Source: Thalassobaculum fulvum
Lineage (GTDB): Bacteria; Pseudomonadota; Alphaproteobacteria; Thalassobaculales; Thalassobaculaceae
Direction: 5' to 3'
Length of the DNA: 64,000 bases
Assembly: GCF_014652915.1 (NCBI RefSeq)
Contig: NZ_BMZS01000010.1
Location: forward strand, 248,001 to 312,000
The notes under the pieces: model-generated
Databases searched by the model: none
What the model saw: only the letters and a program-made list of their open reading frames with translations
What the model was told of the DNA's origin: nothing
Translations under genes and position numbers: made by a program
Part shown: one piece after another, positions 1-7,784 of the stretch
Position numbering within the stretch: the stretch's first letter is position 1
Layout of the letters: each line of letters opens with the position of its first letter

Positions 1-1
1 T

Positions 2-337
2 ATGGGGGAGGCGGTCCGTTCGACCTACGACTGCCCGGTGGTCGGCATCGACGTCGAGGACCTGGTGACGCAGGCCGCCTATCCCGTCGTCTCGGAGCGC
101 TATCGGGCGGTCCTCGACACGCCGGCGATCGGGCACGGGCGCGGCCGGATCTACGGCCACACGATCGGCCGCGTCGGCGGCGGCGAGCGTCTCTATCTGC
201 CGCTGGCCGACGACGAGGGCCATCCGCGGATGATACTCGGCGCGACCATCTACAAACTGCTCGACGATCCGCAGGCTGCAGCGGCGGTGGAGGCGGGCCT
301 GCGGCCGGACACGATGTCGCCCGTCGCCGTGCTCTAA
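2..337 (+). CDS. PAS_5-type sensory protein, C-terminal part
   Basis: The reading frame is open from the left edge, so the gene probably starts upstream and only about 111 residues are visible. The core (RYRAVLDTPAIGHGRGRIYG, then GERLYLPLADDEG and ILGATIY) has the pattern of the PAS_5 domain common in Rhodospirillales: an aromatic/His-Gly run, a GR...ERL-LPL strand and a terminal ILGAT strand. Such proteins usually consist of little more than this domain, and their ligand and partner are unknown. A paralogue-like protein lies at 11931-12455. It converges with the cysteine-cluster gene on the other strand, with 20 bases between. The ATG at base 2 may be internal. Confidence 0.6.
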   Translation: MGEAVRSTYDCPVVGIDVEDLVTQAAYPVVSERYRAVLDTPAIGHGRGRIYGHTIGRVGGGERLYLPLADDEGHPRMILGATIYKLLDDPQAAAAVEAGLRPDTMSPVAVL

Positions 338-357
338 CGGATCCGCGGTTCCCGGCG

Positions 358-801
358 TCAGGCCGACCAGTCGACGACGTGCTCGGGCAGTTCGGCGTCC
401 TCGACCAGGGCTTCCGAGACTACGCGCCCGCGCACCGACATTCCGGCCTCGTGCACCGTGTTCGGGTCGCCCGACACCAGCGGGTGCCACCACGCCAGGT
501 CCTTGCCTTCCTTGATCAGCCGGTAGGCGCAGGTCGAGGGCATCCAGGACAGGTCGGCGACCACCGCGGGGCTCAGCACGACGCAGTCCGGCACCCGCTT
601 CTTGCGGTTCGGGTAGTCGGTGCAGCGGCACGTCGAGCCGTCCAGCAGCTTGCAGGCGACGTCGGTGTAGGCGATCTCGTCGGTGTCCGGGTCCTGCAGC
701 TTGACCAGGCAGCACTTGCCGCAGCCGTCGCAGAGGCTCTCCCACTCGTCGCGGGAGAGCTCCGCCAGCGTCTTGCGCTTCCAGAACGGCCGGTCGTTCA
801 C
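358..801 (-). CDS. YcgN/UPF0260-type cysteine-cluster protein
   Basis: A 147-residue soluble protein with a dense cysteine pattern: C24, C27, C30 and C31 (CDGCGKCC), then C50, C58, C60 and C73. This is the signature of the YkgJ/YcgN zinc- or iron-chelating cluster family, and the [15 protein letters not shown] and [12 protein letters not shown] segments match UPF0260 (YcgN) closely. The biochemical role is unknown. The start is GTG at 801, only a few bases after the TGA of the class II aldolase gene, so translational coupling is likely and it may be the last gene of that minus-strand operon. Confidence 0.85.
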   Translation of the reverse strand: MNDRPFWKRKTLAELSRDEWESLCDGCGKCCLVKLQDPDTDEIAYTDVACKLLDGSTCRCTDYPNRKKRVPDCVVLSPAVVADLSWMPSTCAYRLIKEGKDLAWWHPLVSGDPNTVHEAGMSVRGRVVSEALVEDAELPEHVVDWSA

Positions 802-808
802 GAGGTGG

Positions 809-1597
809 TCACTCGCGGAAGCTGGGGTCGATCTTGTCCATCTTGCGCATCAGCGCCGCGAACTCGAGCTCCCCGTAGCTGTCCTCGCAGGCGGCGAAGG
901 AATTGACGTCGTCGCCGGATTTCTTGGCGACGTTGCCGCCGATGATGTTCAGGGTCCCGGCCGAGCCGGCGTCGATCTGCACCTGGGCCGCCCGCTCCAG
1001 CCGGTACAGCCACAGGAACGCCTCGCCGACCGTGCGGCCGGTGGTCAGCAGGCCGTGGTTGCGCAGCACCATGGCGTGGTTGTCGCCGAGGTTCTCGACG
1101 ATCCGCTCGCGCTCGTCGAGGTACAGGCTCACGCCCTCGTAGTCGTGGTAGCTGATGCGGTCGACGAAGGCGGTCGAGCCCATCGAGATCGGCAGCACGC
1201 CTTCCTTGACCGCGGCCAGCGCCATGCCCGACCGCGAATGGGTGTGCATGACCACCTTGTGGTTCTCGCTGTGCGCCATGTGCACGGCCGAGTGGATCAC
1301 GAAGCCGGCCTGGTTGACCGGGTAGGGGTTGTCCTTGTCGATCTTGTTCCCCTCGACGTCGATCTTCACCAGGTTCGACGCCGTCACCTCGTCGTAGTTC
1401 AGGCCGTAGGGGTTGATCAGGAAGTGCAGGTCGGGGCCCGGGACCTTGGCGGTCAGGTGGCCGTAGATCAGCTCGCACCAGCCGAAGTGGTCGACCATCC
1501 GGTAGGCGGCGGCGAGCTTGACCCGCAAATCCCATTCGGCGTCGGAGCAGCCGGACGGACGCGACAGGCGGACAGTGGCGGGGCTCAGATCGTTCAT
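809..1597 (-). CDS. class II aldolase/adducin family protein
   Basis: A 262-residue protein covering a complete class II aldolase fold. The expected zinc ligands are visible: HTH at 118-120 ([10 protein letters not shown]) and H181 in [16 protein letters not shown] near 47-51 matches the phosphate-loop region. The family includes fuculose- and ribulose-phosphate aldolases/epimerases and decarboxylases, but many members of this adducin-like subgroup act on unphosphorylated or unknown substrates, so no specific reaction is assigned. A strong Shine-Dalgarno (AGAGGAGGA) precedes the ATG. It lies between an alpha/beta hydrolase upstream and the YcgN-type gene downstream, all on the same strand. 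Confidence 0.88.
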   Translation of the reverse strand: MNDLSPATVRLSRPSGCSDAEWDLRVKLAAAYRMVDHFGWCELIYGHLTAKVPGPDLHFLINPYGLNYDEVTASNLVKIDVEGNKIDKDNPYPVNQAGFVIHSAVHMAHSENHKVVMHTHSRSGMALAAVKEGVLPISMGSTAFVDRISYHDYEGVSLYLDERERIVENLGDNHAMVLRNHGLLTTGRTVGEAFLWLYRLERAAQVQIDAGSAGTLNIIGGNVAKKSGDDVNSFAACEDSYGELEFAALMRKMDKIDPSFRE

Positions 1598-1617
1598 GGG
1601 GATCCTCCTCTTGTCGG

Positions 1618-2469
1618 TCAGCCGGCGCTGCGGATCTTGTCGAGCACGGGCAGGACGTATTCGCGGAACTTGGCCGGGTTCTCGCTCATCGGGAAGTGGC
1701 CCTGCTCCTTCATGATTACCGCCTCGGCGCCCGGGATGGCGGCGGCGGTGCGCTCGGTGTCCTCCGGCGTGCAGGAATAGTCATACTCGCCGGTCAGAAG
1801 GTAGAGCGGGCACTTCGACGTGTCGATCAGCGGGGTGCGGTCGCGGAAGTCGGAGTCCTCGCGGTAGAAGTACAAATCGCCCTTGAACACCCCGGGGCCG
1901 CTCTGCATGTAGCCCCACAGGGTCTCCCAGCGGTACTCGTCCGGCGACTGCGGGGCGACCAGCCCGGACACCATGGCGGCGCAGATCTCGCCGCCGTGCA
2001 CGTCCGGCCGGTTCAGCCAGGTGGTGTCGTACCAGGAGGTCTGGTGGTCGGCGCACTCGACGCCGATCAGTGCCCGGAACCGGTCGGCGTGGTGGGCCGC
2101 CAGGTGCAGCACGATGCGCCCGCCCATCGAGCAGCCGATCAGCGCCGGCCGGTCGAGCTCGAGCGCGTCGGCGACCGTCAGGATCGCCTCGGTGTAAGTG
2201 GCGGTGGTCAGCCGGTATTCCTCGTCGTGGAACCCGACCGGCGGGTTCGACTTGCCGTGCCACGGCAGGTCGAAGGCGATGACCCGGAAGTGGTCGGTGA
2301 CGGCGGGATCGGTCATCAGGTGGCGGTACTGCCGGCCGTCGGAGCCGGCAGTGTGCAGGCACAGCAGGGGGATGCCCCGGCCGGCCTCCTCGATGTAGAT
2401 CCGGCACGGCCGGCCCGACAGGGTCAGGGTGGCGTAGCGCCCGACGATAGGCTCGAACTCGATGGCCAT
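1618..2469 (-). CDS. alpha/beta hydrolase
   Basis: A 283-residue protein of the alpha/beta hydrolase fold. The nucleophile elbow is GCSMGG with Ser114; the acid is probably D230 in LLTGEYDYSC and the base H258 in KEQGHFPMSENP, giving a complete triad. HTAGSDGRQ near residue 39 fits the oxyanion-hole loop. There is no signal peptide, so it is cytoplasmic. It ends 20 bases before the class II aldolase and starts 3 bases after the SCP2-like gene, so it is the middle gene of a small operon. The pairing with a class II aldolase suggests breakdown of a small carbonyl or ester compound; this is inference and the substrate is not visible. Confidence 0.87.
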   Translation of the reverse strand: MAIEFEPIVGRYATLTLSGRPCRIYIEEAGRGIPLLCLHTAGSDGRQYRHLMTDPAVTDHFRVIAFDLPWHGKSNPPVGFHDEEYRLTTATYTEAILTVADALELDRPALIGCSMGGRIVLHLAAHHADRFRALIGVECADHQTSWYDTTWLNRPDVHGGEICAAMVSGLVAPQSPDEYRWETLWGYMQSGPGVFKGDLYFYREDSDFRDRTPLIDTSKCPLYLLTGEYDYSCTPEDTERTAAAIPGAEAVIMKEQGHFPMSENPAKFREYVLPVLDKIRSAG

Positions 2470-2472
2470 GGC

Positions 2473-2862
2473 TCAGCCCCCCACCTTGCCGCGGGGTGCC
2501 TCCAGCACCTCCTTGACGTAGCGCAGGTTGGCCATCAGCGGCTGCAGGTCGCCCTCCAGCCGGGCGACGCCGAGCCGGCACATCGCGATGACGTCGTGAT
2601 AGCCGGGCTCCGGCGTCGTCTCCCAGAACCGCCCCCAGGCCTGGGCCTCGGCCCGCACCGCGAAGCGCCAGGCGCGCATCCGGAACGGGCCCTTCTCGAC
2701 GGCGGCGATCCGGCCCTCGTGGACCTTCACGTGCACCGGCACCGCATCGGCCTCGACCAGGAACTCGCCGGAGAAGAACCGGCCGCGGTTCACCAGCGGC
2801 CCGCACCCGTTCACCAACTCCGGCAACCGCGCCAGCACGGCCGCCACATCGTCGCCCGTCAC
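2473..2862 (-). CDS. small SCP2-like protein, first gene of the hydrolase/aldolase operon
   Basis: I place the start at the GTG at 2862, because an almost ideal Shine-Dalgarno (GGGAGGAAGG) precedes it by a few bases; a longer frame reaches 3009 but its extra residues look non-coding. The product is 129 residues. Its LVNRGRFFSGEFLVEADAVP and VHVKVHEGRIAAVEKGP strands, followed by helices, resemble the sterol-carrier-protein-2-like fold, a small hydrophobic-ligand domain, but I would not call this firmly. Linked genes downstream encode a hydrolase and an aldolase, so it may bind or present their substrate. Confidence 0.65.
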   Translation of the reverse strand: MTGDDVAAVLARLPELVNGCGPLVNRGRFFSGEFLVEADAVPVHVKVHEGRIAAVEKGPFRMRAWRFAVRAEAQAWGRFWETTPEPGYHDVIAMCRLGVARLEGDLQPLMANLRYVKEVLEAPRGKVGG

Positions 2863-2930
2863 GCCCTTCCTCCCTCGGCGTCTTGTTCTCAGACGGGACG
2901 ATAAGCCAGGCAACCGGTCCAGTGAAGGGG

Positions 2931-2938
2931 TGTATACA
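2931..2938. promoter_or_regulatory. possible GntR-type operator TGTATACA
   Basis: A perfect 8-base palindrome TGTATACA sits about 70 bases upstream of the GTG of the SCP2-like gene, in the region where its minus-strand promoter should lie. TGTATACA-type cores are typical of FCD/FadR-family GntR regulators, which often control small catabolic operons such as this one. No regulator gene lies next to it, and the spacer of about 215 bases (2863-3077) holds nothing else I can name. Confidence 0.3.
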
Positions 2939-3077
2939 ATCCGTGGATCGATTGAACTGCAGGCGGATGGGGCCGCAATGGTGGTCTCATTCGGACAAGC
3001 GCGCAGCAAAGCGATGGCTCGTCACTAAGGGAGGCCTTGAGCCGCAAGGATCGCGAACGCGCGACCAACCGCGCCGG

Positions 3078-3830
3078 CTACAGGGGGGGGCGGAGCGGGG
3101 CCATGACAAAACTCAGGGTGGCCGGACTCAAGAAGCGCTCGATATCATCTGGCTCCCCGTATCCCAAGGCCGCAAGGAGCCCCGACGCAAGACAGGAAAT
3201 GAATTGGTCTTCCCCGCGGTTGTGTTCCGCTCCAATGACGAAAAATAACTTGTTGTGGTTGTCGTTTTCCTCGGCATAGAGGCATTTGGTTTTTCTGCTG
3301 TGGAGTTTGTTGAGGGTGGGAGCCATTGCTTTGATCGAGGTGCGGTGATTGACAAATGGTGTGAATGTCATGGAAAGGTTTGTGTATTGGGCGCCGAACA
3401 GCTCATGCGACACAAATATTACAACATCTGATTTGTCGTCAATTGGATCCATGTAGTTCGGTGAGCCGATGTGCTTTACAGTCATCCGCCCGTTCTTATC
3501 GATGTAGAAATCCTTTATGAAGGTTTTTTCCTCCAGCACATGAAACGCGGGCCTACATAGCTGGCGGTTGATGGATTCGATAAGACGGATCGTAACCTGG
3601 GCAAATTCAGGCACGACGACGCCACGGACGGACACTTCAAGCGGGAACTCAAGCTTCTGGGACCTGATCGGGGTCGGTGTTGTGTCAGTTCGCACAGGCT
3701 CGATCGGCATACATGTCGGCTTTTCGGCCAGCGCCGCTGTCACCATTGCCGGCAACGTCATCGAGGTGATGAGTATGGTCAGAGCTGTCCAACACGCGAG
3801 CCGGGCCCATCTCTCTCTCGCTGCGGCCAC
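3078..3830 (-). CDS. secreted protein of unknown function, atypical base composition
   Basis: About 250 residues. An Arg-containing n-region and a hydrophobic stretch (LACWTALTILITS...) end in AALA before EKPTCMP, a good signal peptide, so the mature protein is probably periplasmic. I chose the GTG at 3830; TTG at 3836 or an ATG inside the signal sequence are alternatives. The mature part is rich in Lys, Asn, Phe and Ile (NGRMTVKHIGSPNY, VVIFVSHELFGAQY), unlike its neighbours, and the DNA is visibly AT-richer. A C-terminal FISCLASGLLAALGYGEPDD motif faintly recalls the tail of DUF2927 proteins; this is weak. It begins just after the stop of the methyltransferase gene on the same strand. Confidence 0.7.
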   Translation of the reverse strand: MAAARERWARLACWTALTILITSMTLPAMVTAALAEKPTCMPIEPVRTDTTPTPIRSQKLEFPLEVSVRGVVVPEFAQVTIRLIESINRQLCRPAFHVLEEKTFIKDFYIDKNGRMTVKHIGSPNYMDPIDDKSDVVIFVSHELFGAQYTNLSMTFTPFVNHRTSIKAMAPTLNKLHSRKTKCLYAEENDNHNKLFFVIGAEHNRGEDQFISCLASGLLAALGYGEPDDIERFLSPATLSFVMAPLRPPL

Positions 3831-3838
3831 AGCCAAAT

Positions 3839-5089
3839 CTAGTCCCCGGCCTGCTGCAGCCGCCGGGCGGCGCGCTTCAGGTGCTGGGATTCGAACGCGC
3901 CGATGTAGTCCCGGGTCTCCGGCACCGCGTCGATCGACTTGGCGAGCTGGATCTGGAACACCATCAGGTAGCCGTACCGGAACGCCAGCTCGCAGCCGGT
4001 CAGGTAGAACTCCCACATCCGGTAGAACCGCTCGTCGTACATCGCGACGATCTTGTCGCGGTTGGCGGCGCAGTTCAGCCGCCAGGCCAGCAGGGTGTCG
4101 GCGTAGTGGCTGCGCAGGATCTCGATGTCTGTAACGTACAGGTCGGTGTGGCGCTCGATCGCCTCGGTCTGCTGGCTCAGCGACGGGGTGTAGGCGCCCG
4201 GGAAGATGTACTTCTCCATCCACGGGTTCTGCGGCTGCGCCGGACGGAACACGCCGATGCTGTGGATCACCGCCACGCCGTCCGGCTTCAGCAGGCTGGA
4301 GACCTTGCCGTAGTATTCGCCGTAGTGGCGCGGCCCGACATGCTCCAGCATGCCGACCGACACGATGCGGTCGTACTTGTCCTCGAGGGTCCGGTAGTCG
4401 CGCAGGTGGAACTTCACCCGGTCGGCGACGCCGGCCTGCTCGGCCCGCCGGTTCGACACCCGGTGCTGCTCGGTCGACAACGTCACGCCGTCGACCGAGA
4501 TGGAGGAATGACGGTCGGCGAGGAACAGGCCGAGCCCGCCCCAGCCGGAGCCGATGTCGAGCACCTTGTGGCCCGGCTTGGCGCGCAGCTTGGCGGCCAG
4601 GTGGACCTTCTTGTTGAACTGCGCGGTCTCCAGGTCGTCGGACGGATCCAGGAAGTAGCCGCAGCTGTACTGCCGGTCGCTGTCCAGGAACAGGTCGAAC
4701 AGTTCGTCGCGCAGGTCGTAGTGGTGCGAGACCTTGCGCTGGGCGGCGCCGATCGGGTTCCAGTGCCGGAACGCGGCCCGGGCGTTGCGGAACCAGCGCA
4801 GCATCCACTGGATGCTCTCGGTCTCGCTGCGCGCCACGTTTAGCATGCAGACGTGGAGGAAGGTGTACAGGTCGGTCCCGTCCTCGAGCACCAGCCCGCC
4901 GTTCATGTAGCCTTCGCCGACCGCCATCTGCGGCGAGAAGAACAACCGGTGGTGCAGGGACGGGTCGACAAGGCGGATGGTGGCCTCGGGGCCGGGCGAA
5001 CCCTCGAACACGTGCCGTTTGCCGTTGGCGTCGACGATCGTCAGACGCCCTTCCCGTACGAATTGTCGAAACCCGAGTGCCGCAAGCAT
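3839..5089 (-). CDS. cyclopropane-fatty-acyl-phospholipid synthase family methyltransferase
   Basis: About 416 residues from the ATG at 5089 (MLAALGFRQFV), which gives the usual family N-terminus; an upstream ATG at 5173 would overlap the divergent neighbour's 5' region. SAM motif I is VLDIGSGWGG at about 176-185. The segments HHYDLRDELFDLFLDSDRQ, GVTLSTEQH, MLEHVGPRHYGEYY and the C-terminal FYRMWEFYLTGCELAFRYG are hallmarks of CFA synthases, which methylenate unsaturated phospholipid acyl chains at the membrane. Cytoplasmic, with no signal. Paralogues of this family also make other lipid methyl modifications, so exact product chemistry is inferred. Confidence 0.88.
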   Translation of the reverse strand: MLAALGFRQFVREGRLTIVDANGKRHVFEGSPGPEATIRLVDPSLHHRLFFSPQMAVGEGYMNGGLVLEDGTDLYTFLHVCMLNVARSETESIQWMLRWFRNARAAFRHWNPIGAAQRKVSHHYDLRDELFDLFLDSDRQYSCGYFLDPSDDLETAQFNKKVHLAAKLRAKPGHKVLDIGSGWGGLGLFLADRHSSISVDGVTLSTEQHRVSNRRAEQAGVADRVKFHLRDYRTLEDKYDRIVSVGMLEHVGPRHYGEYYGKVSSLLKPDGVAVIHSIGVFRPAQPQNPWMEKYIFPGAYTPSLSQQTEAIERHTDLYVTDIEILRSHYADTLLAWRLNCAANRDKIVAMYDERFYRMWEFYLTGCELAFRYGYLMVFQIQLAKSIDAVPETRDYIGAFESQHLKRAARRLQQAGD

Positions 5090-5211
5090 CGGCCAACCCC
5101 CAACAGTCGATCCGATTCGGTTCAGGGGGCGGGAAACACCCGCAATCACGGGTATGGTAACAAAAACAGCCAATGATGCCAGAAGGTCTTAACCGGAACG
5201 GGAGCGATGCC

Positions 5212-6204
5212 ATGCGAACACGACCCTTCGGACGTACGGGACTTGCGGTTCCCGAGGTGGTATTCGGCGGCGGCTGGGTCGGCGGCGTGCTGATCCACAC
5301 GGACGACGACACACGGCGGGCCGCCTTCCGTCGCGCCCTCGACGCCGGCGTCGACTGGATCGACACGGCCGCCAGCTACGGCGACGGCGAATCCGAACGC
5401 ACCATCGGTCGGCTCGTGCAGGAGTTGCCGGCGGACCGCCGGCCGCGAATTTCCACCAAGGCGCGCCTCGACCTGGAGGCCGGCGAGCCGCTCGACCGGC
5501 AGATCCGCCGCAGCCTGGAGCAGAGCCTCGAGCGCCTGCGGATGTCGAAAGTCGAGCTGTACCAGTTGCACAACCCGATCGCGCCGGCGACCGGCGGCGG
5601 GCGGATCGCGCTCGACGCGGTGCTCGGCGCCGGCGGCGTGGCCGACGCGCTCGACCGGTTGCGCGCCGAGGGGCTGTGCGACCATATCGGCTTCACCGCC
5701 CTCGGCGACGCCGCGAGCTGCATCCGGGTGGTCGAGAGCGGTCGCTTCGATACCGCCCAGGTCTACTACAACATGCTGAACCCGACGGCGGCGCTGGCCG
5801 AACCCGGTGCGCTGAGCGTCCAGAGCTTCTGCGGCCTGCTCGACGCGTGCCGGCGGAACGATCTGGGGGTGATGGCGATCCGGGTGTTCGCCGCCGGCGT
5901 CCTGGCGACCGACGAACGCCATGGCCGGGAGGTCGCGGTCACCGCCGATGGCGGCGATCTCACGGCCGAGGAGAAGCGGGCGGCCGCGGCCCTCGCGGCG
6001 GTCGGGCCGGAGCACGGAACCCGCGCTCAGCGGGCGCTGCGCTTCGTCCTGGCCGAACCGCGGGTGTCGTGTGCGGTGGTCGGGCTTGCCGAGATCGCCC
6101 ATCTGGACGAGGCTCTGGCCGGCGCGGCGATGGGCCCGCTGCCGGAACCGGCCCTGGCGGCGCTGCGCCAGGTCTGGAACAGCGATTTCGATCGGGGAGC
6201 GTAG
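5212..6204 (+). CDS. aldo/keto reductase
   Basis: 330 residues from the ATG at 5212, chosen because MRTRPFGRTGLAVPEVVFG is the standard family N-terminus and GGGAGCG precedes it. The catalytic tetrad is readable: D51 and Y56 (IDTAASYGDGESE), K83 (STKARL) and H120 (YQLHNPI). It is an NAD(P)H-dependent carbonyl reductase or sugar dehydrogenase of the TIM-barrel type; the subgroup resembles D-threo-aldose dehydrogenases, but the substrate is uncertain. It is followed after 6 bases by the DUF1007 gene, although no functional link is obvious. Confidence 0.9.
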   Translation: MRTRPFGRTGLAVPEVVFGGGWVGGVLIHTDDDTRRAAFRRALDAGVDWIDTAASYGDGESERTIGRLVQELPADRRPRISTKARLDLEAGEPLDRQIRRSLEQSLERLRMSKVELYQLHNPIAPATGGGRIALDAVLGAGGVADALDRLRAEGLCDHIGFTALGDAASCIRVVESGRFDTAQVYYNMLNPTAALAEPGALSVQSFCGLLDACRRNDLGVMAIRVFAAGVLATDERHGREVAVTADGGDLTAEEKRAAAALAAVGPEHGTRAQRALRFVLAEPRVSCAVVGLAEIAHLDEALAGAAMGPLPEPALAALRQVWNSDFDRGA

Positions 6205-6210
6205 CTGCCG

Positions 6211-6861
6211 ATGTTTCCGTCCCGGCTCGTGGCGGCTCTGGCCGCCGGAATCACGCTCGCCGCCGCGGCACCTGCCGCGGCGCATCCGCATGTCTGGATC
6301 GACCTGCGCACCGTGGCCCTGCTGGACGCCGAGGGCCGCCTCGAAGGAGTCCGGGTCGAGTGGCTGCTGGACCGGTTCTATTCGGCGGTCGCCGAAGAGG
6401 ACATGGACACCGACCGGGACAAGGCGGTCAGCCCGGCCGAGGCCCAGCTGTGGGCCGAAACCGCGTTCGGGAACATCGCGTCCGTCGGCTATTTCGCCGA
6501 GTTCCTGATCGACGGCCGCAGCTACCAGCCGACCCGGGCCTCCGATCCGGTCGGCCGCTGGGTCGACGGGCAGGTCTTCATGTCGTTCGTGATCCGGCCG
6601 GACGCGCCGGCGGACCCGCGCAAGGTCGCGGTCGGCTACATGGTCTACGACCCGCAGTACTACATCGACGTGCGGCATCCCGACGGCCCGGGCTTCGCCG
6701 CGGTCGAGGGGCCGGGGCAGGCGGCCTGCACGGCGACGGTCGGCCGGTCCGAACCGGCGCCCGAGGTGGTGGCCTCGGCCGCGGCCCTGGACAAGGACGA
6801 GACCGCGCCTTCCGGGCTCGGCCGCCTGTTCGCCGACTACGTCAAGGTGACCTGCCGATGA
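6211..6861 (+). CDS. DUF1007 periplasmic protein, partner of a NicO-type exporter
   Basis: 216 residues. A signal peptide ends in APAAA, immediately before HPHVWIDLRTV, the N-terminal histidine motif that defines DUF1007. DUF1007 genes are regularly found next to NicO-family nickel/cobalt (or zinc) permeases, as here. The new N-terminal His-x-His would be free to bind metal in the periplasm after cleavage. The stop codon overlaps the start of the permease gene (ATGA), so the two are translationally coupled. The metal cannot be told from sequence. Confidence 0.85.
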   Translation: MFPSRLVAALAAGITLAAAAPAAAHPHVWIDLRTVALLDAEGRLEGVRVEWLLDRFYSAVAEEDMDTDRDKAVSPAEAQLWAETAFGNIASVGYFAEFLIDGRSYQPTRASDPVGRWVDGQVFMSFVIRPDAPADPRKVAVGYMVYDPQYYIDVRHPDGPGFAAVEGPGQAACTATVGRSEPAPEVVASAAALDKDETAPSGLGRLFADYVKVTCR

Positions 6862-7772
6862 CCGCCATGGTGCAACGCTGGCGCTGGCCGGCGGTCGCGC
6901 TCCTGGTCGGTGCCGGGCTGGCGATCGGCCTGTGGGGCGCCGGCTTCGATCCGGATGCGGTCGTGCGTTGGCTGCAGGACAGCCGCCTCGCGCTGCAGCA
7001 CCGCCTGTCGGACGCGATGGCGGGAGCACGCTCCGGCGTCGACGCGGCCGGCGCCCTGGCGGCCCTCGGCATCGGCTTCGGCTACGGGGTGCTGCACGCG
7101 GTCGGACCCGGCCACGGCAAGGCGGTGGTGTCGACCTACGTGCTCGGCGCGGAGCGCAGGATGCGCCGCGCGATCGGCCTGGCGGTCGCATCGGCGCTGG
7201 TCCAGGGGCTGGTCGCCGTCGTTCTGGTGGTCGGGGCGTCGGAACTGCTCGGCATGACCCGCCGCGCCACCTTCGATGCGGCGACCTGGATCGAGCGCGG
7301 CAGCTACGTGCTGGTGGCCGCACTCGGGCTGTGGATCGCCGGCCGCGCGCTGTTCGGCAGGGCGCCGGCGCACGACGACTGCGCGATCTGCGCGCCCGGC
7401 CGGCTGTCGTCGTTCACGGTCGCCGACGGGGAGCTGCGCGACCGCCGGACCTGGTGGGCGGCCCTCGGCAGCATCGGGATCCGCCCGTGCAGCGGGGCGC
7501 TTCTGGTCCTGGTTCTCGGCGAGACCCTCGACCTGCGCTGGCTGGCGATCCTGGTGGTCGTCGCCATGTCGCTCGGCACCGCGCTCGCGGTCGCCGGGCT
7601 CGCCGGGGCGGTCGCCGGGCTGCGCGAGGGGCTGGTCAGGCTGGTGGGTGGCGACGAGGCCCGGGTGGCGGTACTGCGCCGCGGCCTTTCGGTCCTGGCC
7701 GGGCTCGCCCTGGCGGCGCTCGGGGCGGCATTGCTTGTGGCCGTGAGCGGGCCGAAGCACCCGCTCCTGTGA
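6858..7772 (+). CDS. NicO/RcnA-type nickel/cobalt transporter
   Basis: 304 residues starting at the ATG that overlaps the DUF1007 stop. Multiple membrane segments are clear, the first at about 11-30. The family motif HAVGPGHGK at 80-88 (usually HalGPGHGK) and the second signature GIRPCSGALLVLVL in the C-terminal half identify the NicO (HoxN/RcnA) superfamily. Members export or import Ni2+/Co2+ across the inner membrane. The His-rich cytoplasmic loop typical of RcnA is missing; a short loop with CAIC appears instead (DDCAICAPG). The gene converges with the SDR gene, 12 bases away. Confidence 0.88.
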   Translation: MTAMVQRWRWPAVALLVGAGLAIGLWGAGFDPDAVVRWLQDSRLALQHRLSDAMAGARSGVDAAGALAALGIGFGYGVLHAVGPGHGKAVVSTYVLGAERRMRRAIGLAVASALVQGLVAVVLVVGASELLGMTRRATFDAATWIERGSYVLVAALGLWIAGRALFGRAPAHDDCAICAPGRLSSFTVADGELRDRRTWWAALGSIGIRPCSGALLVLVLGETLDLRWLAILVVVAMSLGTALAVAGLAGAVAGLREGLVRLVGGDEARVAVLRRGLSVLAGLALAALGAALLVAVSGPKHPLL

Positions 7773-7784
7773 TCAGCAGACCGC

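Noticed and set aside
2883-3248. Plus-strand frame of 121 codons in the gap and over the end of the secreted-protein gene
   Set aside because: No ribosome-binding site, unusual composition and overlap with a signal-peptide-bearing gene; I could not see a regulator or transposase in any frame here.
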